Position numbers and translations under genes: made by a program. Positions 14,422 to 26,322 of a stretch of DNA of 64,000 nucleotides are shown here, one piece after another. The stretch comes from Colius striatus (lineage: Eukaryota; Chordata; Aves; Coliiformes; Coliidae). The notes under the pieces were generated by a model. That model ran no database searches. It saw only the letters and a list, made by a program, of their open reading frames with translations, and was not told the origin of the DNA. The stretch spans positions 59,359,367 through 59,423,366 of the forward strand of contig NC_084760.1 of assembly GCF_028858725.1 (NCBI RefSeq). The letters run 5' to 3'. Within the stretch, counting starts at the first letter, position 1. Each line of letters opens with the position of its first letter.

Positions 14422-14690
14422 CAACAGGACAGGGGGTAATGGGATGAAGCTGGAACACAAAAAGTTCTATTTAAACATAAGAAAAAACCTATTTTACTGT
14501 GAGGGTGAGGGAGCCCTGGCCCAGGCTGCCCAGGGAGGGTGTGGAGTCTCCTTCCTTGGAGGTCTTCAAGACTTTCCTGGACATGTTCCTATGCAACCTG
14601 ATCTAGTTGGAACTGCTTCTGCAGGGGAGATGGACTAGATGATATCTAAAGGTGTCTCCTCCAAGCCCTACCATTCTATGATTCTATGAT
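14422..14690 (+). mobile_element. CR1 LINE 3' end, plus orientation
   Basis: This is a 5'-truncated CR1 copy. It carries the typical 3' sequence, including 'gatgaagctggaacacaa', 'gagggagccctggcccagg' and 'ggactagatgatatctaaag', and ends in two copies of the ATTCTATG repeat at about 14672-14689. The ends are well defined: it starts abruptly in the 3' region and stops at the terminal repeat. It has no coding capacity. Confidence 0.92.
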
Positions 14691-17600
14691 ATACTTACAT
14701 AATGCACACACATGCACACAACTGGGAGACTGAAAACTGAAGAGAAAGTATGGGCCTAACAAGATTATGGATTTATCTTCTGCTCAGAGTTGCCCTTGAA
14801 TAAATCCAGATTTAGCCCAACTAAATAAATTGGGCTGATTTGGACTCCCATGAACTTAATTCAAGAGCTGAATGGCTGAAATTCTTTTACCTGTATCAAC
14901 TTTCCATGGGGAGAGAAACACACTTTATTGCAGAAGGTAGTGGTTTAGTTAATGAAAGCTGTATAAAAAACAAGTTTTGGGGGAGGGAATGCAGAGGAAA
15001 CAGAAGCAGACAACTAACTCCAAATAAAGAATGTTGAGGACCAAATTCTCGGCGTGGTCTGAATAGTGGATTCTTTGCAGCTCTAGTGAGAAAGTACTGG
15101 CAAAAGCCTTTGTGAATATAATTCCATAAATCTTGGTTTGACAGTAAAATATTGTGCAAATTTTTAAAAAAATGCAGTTGCAAAACCTTTTGTATCAGTA
15201 AAAATGGTACTTGAATGTCTGACAGTTTCCCCTGGTAAACTACTAAGGAGCATTTAAATATCACAAGCACTACAAGAATAATTTTGTAACATGCTCAAAA
15301 AGAGTAGAATTATTATTATTATTGATGAAAAAATGTCTGAACTGGTTCATGCAATATAAAGAAGCCAGAAACCTCCAAAAAGCCTGGCTAATACTCCCCC
15401 TAAAGTCCATTTGGTTTAGAAATTAGATTGGTCTGCTGTATGATCTAGTTTAGCAGTAAATAACATCTCAAATGTTATTATTTTTCAAGTCTTTATTATT
15501 ATTTTTCTCTTTTTTCACAACTCAGTAAAATTATACAGGTCCCCTTATCTTTGGCTATGATGCAATCTGCATTAACTTATTATACACATGGGCTTGACAT
15601 GTGAACCTACATTTTAAAAACAGTGTTATGTATGTTGTTTTTGTTTTGAAGTTCTCAAGTATTATGTGGTTGCCCCAAGATAAATTCTAAGATCAAGAAG
15701 TACCTTTGCACTGTTTATACCAAGCTAAGAAAGATTCAGAATTCTAGTGAACAAAGATTATTATAGTGATGACACAGGGATTAATTGAAATTCCATGGAC
15801 ATCTCCACTCTTGCACATTGGATTTTGTAACTTGTGTGTTCTATGTATGGGTTGTACACTCATGAAGGGCAGCTAAATGTTTTCCCCAATTTTAAAAACT
15901 TAACTGAATTGTGTAGCTGCAATCTGAATTCCAAGTAGTCACTGTATGGACAGGTTACCACGTGCAGAACTCTTTCAGGTACTTGAAGTAATGGAGAGTC
16001 TAATGAGAATTGGCATTTAGCCTTTCAGAGGGATACTAAGCCAGGTCATGTCTCAAATAGCTGTGGGCTGGGAATCTCAGGCTTCTTTCCAACTGTGGGG
16101 CAGGATAGCTCAGGTGAGCAGAGGTTCTCGCCAGGTCTGACTCTTGCTGCCTGGCCCTCTCCAGACCTCTTGAAGAAATTTATTCTCTCCATATCCCATT
16201 CTATTGGAGACTGACATCTGTGGACCAAATAACTTCATGTTTGCAAAGTTCAAACAAGTGAAAACAGGGTCTGTGTAACAGGAAGTCCTTGGTAATGTTA
16301 GAATTGAAAAGGGGCACCAGCCTGTTAAAACTCACCATAGAGACAGACTGCAAATACCTGCACTGCACCTCTAAGCATATCAAGTATTAATTAAACCTTC
16401 CCAGAAGCCAGAGCCAAATGAGACTGAACAAAGCCTCCGTGCTGCAAACGAAAGCACTGTGTCTTTTCTACTGCCAAGCCCAACCTTGCTATTTATTAAA
16501 CATTACACATGATTTACTATAACAATTATCATGCACATACTCTTTTAAATGTTTTTATAACACATTCACAAACAAGAACTTTAGTCTCTTCAGAGATTAT
16601 GGGGACTAGAGCTCTTTGCCAGCAGTTTTTTAGGCACACAGTTCATGCATTAAATCTCCTTTCTGATTGTTTTAATTCTAGTGCACATGGAAATAATTGA
16701 ATTGGTAGATTTTTTCCAATGCAAAGGGGAGTGAAAAAGAGGAATCAGAATGACTTTCACCCAAACTAGACAGATCAAATCACATTGGGATTTGCAAGTT
16801 AATTTATTTGCTTGTTATCTTTCATTTCCATCCTTCTTAGCACTTGCTTCCAACTGAATTTAAAATACAGAAATATATTTTTTTTAAAAATTTCTTGTAA
16901 GACATCCATTTTGCAGGCTTAAAGAAGTCAAAGCATTTGAGTTAGGCTGAGATAAGCACTCAGACCATGTCATAAACAAGCATCTTATCTGCAGTCAGGG
17001 ATGTAACAGAGCAAGGCTGGTCTTAGGACTAGGTGCTCCAGCCAGCACGCTTCTATTTCTGACTCTAATAAAGTCCATCCATCTTACCTTTGGCTAGTCA
17101 TTTAGCCTTCCTCCACCAGTCCACTGCATGTAAAATGGAGATAGCAATATTTCCTTTTCCTTGAAATATTGGTCTCTGCTCTCTGTTCTTGCAGTCAGAA
17201 TGGGGACAGCATTTAATTGCTTAATACAGAGAATTCCCTAACTCTGTTGGACCCTAAGATATTGTCCTAACACTGAAAACATAATTAGTTAGTAGTGTGA
17301 GATATTGCAAACACATATTCTCCCTTGTGAATGTCTTTCATTTCTTTCCCAAGTTTGTATACAAAATTCTTTTAAGGGAGAAACCATACTTAATAAGGTC
17401 GTTCACTAGAAACCATAGAAAGGTTTGTCTAATTAGAAAGCTTTGGTAGAAAAATTGTTGATAATTTTTAGCACTGATGTTTTGCAAAGGAAAACGTATG
17501 CTAAGGAAAATGGTACCAGATTGTGTGGTATTTTTTCATCTGATTATTTCAGATAGCAAGTTCATGTCTCTATCAAAGTAGTAGCTGCCAGAAGTTTAAA

Positions 17601-18461
17601 GTCCAAAGATCAGCCTCAATGCCTGATGTCAGAACATCAAGCAGGAGAGATGTGTGCTGAATTTCCTTCTCTCAGTCAGTCCCTATAAAGATTTACCAGA
17701 TTTTTTTTTTCCTAAATACTTTAAGTGCTTTGGAAGCCAATATAAAGTAACTAGCAGTTTAAGATAAATGGAGCTTAACAGCACATTTCCATGCTGACGC
17801 TTGATTTGACAGATGTTACTATACTCATTAGAGGAGAGACTGTTATTAAGTTCTTTAAGACTGATGTGACAATGATGAGAATTTTTGCTGTTCTAATACA
17901 TGTATTCAAGATTTTAATGTAGAGATATCATGAAATAAAGTAATGAATTTGAACTTCTGACTCCTGTTTTCTACTGTAGCCAGGTCAATAATCTGAGACA
18001 GAATATGTACCCATTCAAAAATGCATAGCTGAAAAAATTAAGTCAATACAGATCTTCAGAGAGGTGCATATTCTAAAGCCAAGACCTTAAAAAAGCGAAA
18101 TAATAAAAAACAAAATAAAAATCAGCTCTTGTTACCAATTGCATGCATCAATATGAATTTCTGTATTAACTGTGGTGCATCTTTCATGTAGAGGTAGTAA
18201 TGTAGGTTGGTGCTACTGGGATAAAGAAAAAAAGCGCATTGTCAGAGATCTATCATTTACTGACAGCTTCTTTGCACAGCATTGGAAAGCTCTGCTGGTG
18301 GTTGAAAGCAGTATACACATCATGTGTGAGCTGACAAATTTACTCAAATAAAAACAAGAAAACAAGATTTTAAGTAGAAGTTCTGTTTAATATCAAGTTT
18401 CCTTTAATTCTTGCGTTTTCATTCCCAAAACATTTTAAAGAGAGGTTTTGTTTTCACAGAC
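14691..18461. other. Intergenic, no gene recognised
   Basis: This is AT-rich sequence with no exon that I can support. The one recognisable item is a possible MIR-type SINE remnant at about 17088-17152. Open frames are short and lack domains. Confidence 0.55.
17088..17152 (+). mobile_element. Possible ancient MIR SINE remnant
   Basis: The segment contains, in order, sequences resembling 'ggcaagtcacttagcct', a run of C/T-rich bases, and 'tgtaaaatggagata', which is the layout of the 3' half of the MIR SINE core. MIR copies are old and shared across amniotes, and a diverged fragment of about 65 bases fits that age. The match was made by eye against remembered consensus, so a chance resemblance is possible. 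Confidence 0.4.
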
Positions 18462-19570
18462 TGGTATAGTGGTTTTGCCTGGGCCAGGTTTTTGGTAGCA
18501 GGGGGGCTACAGGGGTGGCTTTTTTAAACAAAAAGAGTTGCCAGAAGCTTCTTGTATAGCTCATAGGGTTAGGGCCAGTCAATTCTAAGCTGGACCCTGC
18601 ACCTGACCCAGGCCTGGCCAATTAGTGATGGAGGTAACACCTCTGTGAATAACATATTTGAGAAGGAGAAGTTGCATAGTTGCTAAACTGCAGCAACAAC
18701 AGGGAGGGAGAATGTGAAAACATCTCCGCACACACCAAGGTCAGTGGAAAAGGAGGGGGAGAAGGGTGCTTAGGCACTGAAAAGGCTCCCCTGTGATATG
18801 TGGTGAGGACCATGGTGAAGCAGGTTGTCCCCCTGCAGTTCATGGAGGTCCACCAGGAAGCAGAGACCCACTCGCAGCCCATGGAGGAGCCCATGCCAGA
18901 GCGAGTGGATGCCTGAAGGAGGCCGTGACTCCGTAAGAAGTTCATCCTGGAGCAAGTTCCTGTCAGGACCTAGGAGTCCGTGGGGGAGGTGCCCATGCTG
19001 AAGCAGGTTTGCTGTCAGGGCTTGTTATCCTGTGAGGGACTCAGGCCGGACCAGTCTGTCCCTGAAGGACTATTCTCCTGGTGGATGACCCACGCTGGGG
19101 CAGTGTGTGAGGAGATGTCCCCGTGGGAGGCACCATGCCAGAGCAGTTTGTGAGGAATCTGCAGCCCATGGGAAGGACCCATGCTGGAAAAGTTCATGAG
19201 AGACTGTCTCCTGTGGGAGGGACCCCACAATGTAGCAGTGGGAAGTGTGAGGAGGCCTCCCCCTGAGAAGCAGCAGGGGCAAAGTTCATCTGCAATAAAC
19301 TGACTGCAACCCCCATCTTCTGCGCTGCTGGAGGGGAGGAAAGGAAGTCCCAGGAAGAGGAGGGGTGGGGGGGAAGTGTTTTTAAGACGGTTTTATTTCT
19401 TATCTCCCTGCTCTTATTGTTTCTTTAATAAATCAGACTTTTTTCTCCCTAAGTGATCTCTCCATCCTTATTTCAACTCATAAGCTGATTGTTATATTTC
19501 TCTCTCTCGTATCCAGTTTAGTAGGGGAAGTGATTTCATGACTGGATGGACATCGGGCTAAACCACCACA
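18462..19570 (+). mobile_element. Solo-type LTR of an avian endogenous retrovirus
   Basis: The segment starts with TGG at 18462 and ends with CCACCACA at 19570, giving TG...CA boundaries. It contains a polyadenylation signal AATAAA at 19427-19432 followed by a T-rich stretch, as in an LTR R/U5 region. Its 3' part, with a 'gtgatctctccatcctta' segment, resembles long ERVL-like LTRs that are common in birds. The interior at about 18800-19240 consists of diverged tandem units built around 'cccatgctgg...gcagtttgtgagga'. No gag, pol or env sequence flanks it, so it reads as a solo LTR. I could not find a clear target-site duplication. The family name is inference. Confidence 0.65.
18800..19240 (+). 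repeat. Diverged tandem units inside the LTR
   Basis: Units of a few tens of bases recur with variation, each containing 'ccatgctgg' or 'ccatgccaga', a 'agcagtttgtgagga'-like segment and a 'gtgggaggg'-like end. They account for the several open frames of 60-110 codons on the minus strand here, which should not be taken as genes. Confidence 0.55.
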
Positions 19571-22500
19571 ACTGGGCAGTTTTGATGAGCAGACAGAAGG
19601 AAGTACTCTGTTACCTCCTACCATACAGCATGGTAGTTGGTGAATTTTTATGGGACAAGTGCAACAAGGAATTAACCTCTCTCAAAACCCATCTTGTTAC
19701 TAAACATAATTTAGAAAAAATTGAACCTTTTGAGGAAAACTAATTCTGTAACACAGAAAGCTAGTATAAACTTCATAGTTTGCTTTGCATAACAACTTAG
19801 AACTTGCACACAGTTTACATTTTTCAAGAGATAGTTTCTTTGTGAATCCCTTAGGATTTAGGGTAAAGTCTAAAAAATCCCACTGTGAAATCTCAACTTG
19901 TTTATGATTGAACAGTAAAGTGAAAATCTAACATTGTGAGCTCATCTTGCTCTTAGCGATCTCTCTGATGACAGTGGTTTAATCCATGAAAGATTACTGA
20001 GACAGTTGAAGTTAGCACTTTAAGCCACGAAAATCTAGCAAGGCAGCTGAGTGTGTGCAGGATTGAAAAGAGAAGCTTTCATCTCCATGTCTCTGTTTCT
20101 GCAGCCTCTTCCTCCCTGGCTCAGACAGGCACAACTGTGCCCTGTGCCTCAACTGCTTTCATTCATTCAGAGCACAGCTGCAAAGAGTGTTTTTCCATAC
20201 CATCGATTTGGTAGCTCATCTTGCAGTCTATCCATGCTGCTTCTTCTCTTTGTTATAGACCATCCAGTCTTGGCTACATCTTTCCTCTTCCAAAGTATCC
20301 CGTGTCCTGTTACACTTCATTGACCTATTTTTCTGAACAATACCAAAACTAATAGGTTCATGGTGCCTGTGTAACATACCCATGGAATTTCAAGTTACTA
20401 CACTTTTATGTGTGGAAGGTGGCCCAGACAGTAGCACCTTATAAATTGCCTCAGAAACTACATTAAGATTGTTTCTTAAAACTTTCTTTGCCGTGCCAAC
20501 TACCCAAAGTTACTATGCTAAGTCTGTTGCTTATTACATTGACTAATGTGATCTTTTGCTTCTTTGTCTACACCTAACTGTTGGTTGTCTTGTTATATAC
20601 AAGAGTATGTATTCCATGATGGGCAGAAGATTAATGTAATACAGCATGCTGTGTTATACATGTCGGTGTAAAAAATCAGCATGACACATCTATGAAGTTA
20701 TTTAAAAGTAAAGCTTTGCTGTTTTTTGGTAATACTTCTCTTTGCAATACTAGAGAGCAAAACTACACACCCCATGTTCCACAGCAGGTATGTCAAGAAG
20801 AGACAAAAATAAGAATTGAGAAGGAAATAAGTCCATGCACAGAAAATAATCCAAGGAAAAAAACCAAACAAACCTACATTACTGCTCACAGTTTTACCAG
20901 ATGTTGGCTAACATGGCCATGATTCAGCTTACAACTGTCTCATACTTGATTTTTAGTAGAAGGCAGTCATCTGTCTGTATGGGAGTATTTTTTTGTGTTT
21001 ATAAAGGAAGGCAGGTTTCCACTCCAAGATTCAAGTTCACTGAACTTCGCAAGCTACACCATGTATTTCCAATATAATGGCTTCAGATTCCATTTTTTTA
21101 TGCCTAGTGTGTTAGGAAAAAAGATGAATTTATGATGATGCATTTCAAGGAATAAAGGCAGCCATAGGGAATAGCTGGAGGCCTCAAAACTAGAGTATAT
21201 TCTTTGCTTTTGTGAACATTTACATTTAATTAAAAAGCACCATATGCCATCAAAAGTATTGGCTGAGTAACATCCCTTCTAACAGATGTGATTACAGACA
21301 AAGGGTAAATATTATTGGGAAAGAAGAAACCTAGTAATTCAAAAGCTACTCCAAGCAGCAGTGTGCTATTTGGCAGGAACATAGGCTTGCTCTGGAAAAT
21401 ACCTAACTTTTGGCATTACACAGGAAAGTCCAAGAGCTACCCAAGCTTTATTCCTCAGATTTATCTTGAAAATACACATTGTTGCCCTCCAAAGCACATA
21501 AACAGTCATGGGCTTTATACTTTACCTCAGAAAGAGGTTGGGTAGAAGTACAATTGACAAGCAGTGCAAAGCAACCTGTATCAGATATTTCCAGTCAACT
21601 TACTCATCCTTGCAACACAGACCCCTGCCCAGCTGGCTCCTGCATCCATCAGCAGTGAGAAAGCCCCTGCTGGAAGCCAGCCATCGCACCAGGAACAGGC
21701 AGAAGAAGCTGCACCATGCAGTCGCCAGCTTCTTCAGAGCAGCCCACAGGCCAGCAGCATGTAAAAGAGCATTTGAGCTCTTCCATCCTCCACTGGACAT
21801 AGTATAAAACCTACTGCCTTATTATGTGGCAAACCATTCCTCCAGTTCATGGTGCTTCCTTTCTTTCTTCTTATGTGCCACGCTGAGAGTGAACCATGAC
21901 CAAATTATTTAATTGAAAAACAATAAGATGAGAAAACAGCAGAAGGGAAGCAAGAAAAAAAAATAGAAAAAAGGTGATCAGAAAAGAAATGAGAAAGGAA
22001 ACATGCTGGGAAATTGTTTAAAAGCTGCCTGAGCTTTAATGTTACATCTCGCCATGCAAACCAGACATAGAGTGCTTCTGCATATATGTGCTAATAGAAA
22101 ACAGGAAAGGCATGTAAAGGTGCTTTAAGACCTTGCTTACTTACTTTTGTTGCTAGAATATCTACAACATAAAAAATATCATTTTGGATTATTTGTATTA
22201 TTTATGCAGCTTGATATCAAGGAGAAAATAGTTTTATAACTACCTTAGTTCCTGTAAGGTAAAATAACTGTTAACTGAATCAATATCAGCTAAAATAGAC
22301 TTGAGCCACAGGGTTCAGAAATTGTTGGCTGCAACTGCCAGGATGTAATATTTGCTAAGAGCAATTATTCTTTCCTGCTGGCATGGAAACATGCTTTCAG
22401 CTGCTTTTGGCTGCAGTCAGTTAGGGCCCTGGTCAATTAAGGCAATAGAAAATCTTCCATTAACGTCAATGGGCTAGCTAAAATATTCAGAAAATGGTTG

Positions 22501-24249
22501 TAGTTCAGCTAATATACATGTTTAACAAGAAATTAAGCTGAAAGAAGATGTCAAAACTTCACCTGCCCAAAGATATGAGGGGAAAAAAAGCTACTAGCTT
22601 TTTATTGAGAAAGTTGATTCTCCACCATTTTGACTGATATTGTTGCCAAATTTACAACCCTGAAAGCAGGTCCTTCCTCAACAACACTGTCTGTTAGGAG
22701 TCAGCTGTAAGAAATCTTTTCATCTCTTTCTCTGAAAAGATGACTAGTCTCATGTAAGGGAAGAAACTACTGATGCAGCATGTCTTGATGTTACTAAGCC
22801 TTTGATAAAGTCCCACTTCTCAGAAAAGAGCTTGAAAGAAAGCCTATAAGGTATATGCACATTAATATGTTAGCCTACTTGCTTCAGATGAGAAAGTTAT
22901 TCAAGTCAGGTCACATAGTCAGACCCAAGGCTGATCTATTACATATTTTTATCAATGACTTTGGTGATGAGTGGGCAGGTAGGTCATACCAAGATGAAAA
23001 CGTTAGCATTCAAAATGAATCTGAACAATTGTAGGAATAGTCTGAAAATTACAAAATTCAAAGTACATCCTTTGATCATGCTAGAAGCAAAACTGAAAGG
23101 CACATATACAAAATGGGGAATAGTGAAGATATGTTTCAGCATTGGGGGGTTTTATGGCTCAAAAACAAAAAGTGAAAAGATACTGTTGTACAAAGATCTA
23201 TTGAAAGTCACCAGCACCACCTTTCCCTCTCTCAGTTATGGGGTTAGTGACAATGCGGTTGGATCTTCTTGCATTCTTTCCCACTTGTTTTTTCTCTTCA
23301 ACCAATTCTGTAGCTAGAACTCGTTTCATCCAGGAAACAGCTGTCCAATTGTTCCTTGCCATAGTAGGAGGTCCTTCTCCAAGGGCCGTAGGGAAATCCA
23401 GATCTATTAATCCCAGCAAGACTCCTCCCAGGAATTTATGCAAGTCTGACTTTCTGTAAGACTCCCACCACTTCCTTAGGCTTCTTCCTGCTTGACCTCT
23501 TGAAGATCCAGTGTTTCCAGTTTTGTATGGGATGATTCCAGTTACCTGGACATTTTCTCCTTCTGAGCCTTCAAGAAATCATTATCTGAAGACAAATTCA
23601 CTCTTTTTTTGCTGCCTCTTGACTTACTTTCAAGACAGTTTAAGGCCCTCTAACAGTTGCTTATTTGGCAGGCCACTTGCCTCTTCTAGGGTCCCACTTG
23701 TAGGATTAACCTACATTTTCTCCTCTTTAGCCAGTTTTCTACTACCAGGCTAGTTCTTTTGGCAGTCAACACTTGCTAGAAGCAACAGGTACATCTAAAT
23801 AAACAGTTCTGGCCAGGATAAGGCCTACAAGAGCAAACAATGTTGCAAGACAGAGAAAATTATACTCTGGAGAGTGCTTAGGGTCTCCAGTTGGAGTTTG
23901 AGCAGCTCATTCTCAGATAGGTATAGAAAGGCTGGGTATGATTCAGAGAAGAACAGCTACAGTTATAAAGTTTACAAAAATGGAGGTGTATAAGTTTATA
24001 TTTGGTATATAAATAGACCAAAAAAAAGCATGTCAAAAAATGATGGAGATCAACAGTTGTTGAAAGATAGAACAATAATTCACTTAATTTGCAGCAAGAG
24101 ACCTTCAGGCTAGACAGTAGAGAAGTCTCCGCATATCACTCATTTCATGATACCCTAGGGAGACAATACCACAAGAGATTGCTAGAATCTCTGTCTCAGA
24201 GCATTTTCAGGATAAGCTAATTTGACAGGCTCAAGAAACACAATTCATT
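19571..24249. other. Intergenic with a possible decayed CR1
   Basis: No gene is recognised. A GC-richer patch at about 21600-21790 is open in several frames and is followed by a TATA-like 'agtataaaacc' at about 21799-21809, but no gene follows. A heavily decayed CR1 reverse-transcriptase fragment may lie at about 22770-23130. Confidence 0.5.
22770..23130 (+). mobile_element. Possible heavily decayed CR1 fragment
   Basis: Short pieces recall the CR1 reverse-transcriptase region in the right order: a 'gcctttgataaagtccc' segment near 22797 (compare 'gcctttgacacagtctccc' in the younger copy at about 24520), a 'tttttatcaatgacttt' segment near 22946, and an 'acaaaattcaaagtac' stretch further on. 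Divergence is high and no frame survives. Confidence 0.35.
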
Positions 24250-24327
24250 GGATCAAAGAATCGTTACGGTTGGAAAAGACCTTTAAGATCATCAAGTTCA
24301 AACACTCACCTCACACTGTCAAGCCCA
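24250..24327 (-). mobile_element. CR1 3' tip, minus orientation
   Basis: On the plus strand this reads as 'aatcgttacggttggaaaag' followed by 'aagatcatcaagttca', the reverse complement of a CR1-type 3' end. It abuts a plus-oriented CR1 directly, which suggests that one element inserted into or beside the other. Confidence 0.7.
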
Positions 24328-25600
24328 GAAGGTTCTGGAGCAGATCCTCCTGAGTGCCATTGTGAGGCACATACAGGAAAACCAAAAGTTCAGGCCTAGC
24401 CAATGTGACTTTATGAAAGGTAGGTCCTGTTTGACCAATCTGATCTCCTTCTGTGATGAGATGATGCCTCATAGTGGGTGAGGAAAAGGCTGTGGATGTG
24501 GTCTTCCTGGACTTCAGTAAGGCCTTTGACACAGTCTCCCACAACATCCTGGCCTATGACTTGGATGGACTTACTCTGAGATGGGTGGAAATCTGGCTGA
24601 ACGGCCAGGCTCGGAGAGTTGTAGTGAATGGAGTTAAATCCAGTTGGCAGCCAGTTACCAGTGGTGATCCCCAGGGCTCAGTGCTGGGGTCTGTTCTATT
24701 TAACATCTTTATCAATGATCTGGATGAGACAATTTGAATGCACCCTCCGTAAATTCACAGATGACACCAAGCTGGGCAGGAGCATAGACCTGCTTGAGTA
24801 CAGGAAGGCCCTTCAGAGGGACTTGGACAAGGTGGATTGATGGGCCAAGGCCAATTGTATGAGGTTCAACAAGGCCAAGTGCTGGGTCCTGTACTTGGGC
24901 CAGAATAACCCCATGCAACACTACAAGCTTGGGGCACAGTGGCTGAAAAGCTGTCTGGCAGAAAAGGGTGTTAATCGACAGCCAGCTGAATATGAGCCAG
25001 CAGTGTACTCAGGTGGCCAAGAAGGCCAATGGCATCCTGGCATCAGGAACAGTGTGACCAGCAGGACCAAGGAGGTGATTGTCCCCTTGTACTCAGCATT
25101 GGTGAAGCTGCACCTTGAATACTGTGTCCAGTTTTAAGACTCTCACTACAAGGACATGTGGAGGTCCTGGAGCACATCCAGAGATGGGCAACAAAGCTGG
25201 TGAAGGGTCTGGAGAATGAGTCTTATGAGGAGTGGCTGAGAGAACTGGGGATATTTAACCTGGAGAAGAGGAGGCTGAGAGAAGACAGAGTCACTCTCTA
25301 CAACTACTTGAAGTGGAGTTGTAGTGAGGTGGGGGTCAATCTTGTCTCTCCAGTGATGAATAATAGGACACAAGGAAATGGGTTAAAGTTGTACCAGGGG
25401 CAGTTTAGATTGGACATTAGGGAGACCTTTTTCACCAAGAGGGTTATTAAGCATTGTAACGGGCTGCCTAAGGAGGTGGTAGAGTCACCATCCCTGGAGA
25501 TACTTAAAAAACACATAGATGAGGTGCTGAGGGATATGGTTTAGTTTAGTGATGAGCTTGGCAGTGTGACTCTGTCTCAGAGGAGGGGTATTGGTTAGAT
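24328..25600 (+). mobile_element. CR1 LINE reverse-transcriptase fragment, degenerate
   Basis: About 1.27 kb of CR1 ORF2 in plus orientation. Reverse-transcriptase motif A reads [18 protein letters not shown] at about 24500-24550. A later segment reads [20 protein letters not shown] at about 24661-24720, and motif C appears as FTDDTKLG at about 24755-24780 in another frame, so the coding region is broken by frameshifts. The 3' part (25158-25544) still has a 128-codon open stretch ending near 'aaacacatagatgaggtgct'. The usual terminal repeat is missing, so the 3' end is truncated. It is not functional. Confidence 0.92.
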
Positions 25601-26154
25601 AGCTTCCTGAAAACCTTGCCAGTACTATTTCTTTAATTTCTTAATGTAATTCTAAAATACTGGCAACAAAAACTAGGGTAAAACTTGTATCTGCCCAGAG
25701 ACTGTATGTAAGTGATTATCGAAGCTTAGTGACCGTGAGTGACAAAGGCCATAAGGCCTCGGGGGGTGAGAGCAAAGTTAAAGGAAGAAATGTTTTTAAA
25801 CAGAGACCAAGTGAAAAGAGCAGAACTCCAAATGGTTACCAGAGAAACTGAACATCTATCTCAGCCTCCCTTCAGCCATTACCAGCATAAAATGATCAAA
25901 GCAATAGGGGAAGGAATCCTTCCTCTCCAGCACAAATAATGAACCTACAAATAGAGTATTTTATATTCACTGAGACAACAAGCCAGCAAGAAGGTCACCA
26001 GATCACTTTTTCAGGGTGTTTTGAAATAAGTAACTTAGCAACATTTTCCTGTAAAGTATACTTCTTCTGTGAAAATTTTCAATATACTGTGAACTTCTAT
26101 AAAGGTACAGCAAATTACTTCAATTAAGCATTTTTTTAGCCTGACAATGCTAAC
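25601..26154. other. Unique sequence between CR1 copies
   Basis: There are about 550 bases with no recognised gene. Short open frames only. Confidence 0.5.
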
Positions 26155-26322
26155 TTGTTTCATTACTGGAATGGGCTGCCCAGATAGGTTGTTGAGTCTC
26201 CTCTGGAGACATTCAAAACCCACCTGGATGAGTTCCTGTGTGATCTACTCTAGGAGGTCCAGGGCAGTTGGACTAAACGATCTCTTGAGGTCCCTTCCAA
26301 CCTTGAGATTCTGTGATTCTGT
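26155..26322 (+). mobile_element. CR1 LINE 3' end, plus orientation
   Basis: This is a short CR1 tail: 'ggaatgggctgcccagatag', then 'ggactaaacgatctcttgag' and 'gtcccttccaacct', ending in two ATTCTGTG repeats. The ATTCTGTG repeat, in place of ATTCTATG, suggests a different subfamily from the copies at 14422 and 38951. Confidence 0.9.

Noticed and set aside
18622-19282. Several overlapping minus-strand frames
   Set aside because: They lie in the diverged tandem units of the LTR and repeat each other's sequence.
21600-21809. GC-richer patch open in three frames with a TATA-like sequence after it
   Set aside because: No gene follows the TATA-like sequence and no frame has a recognisable product.
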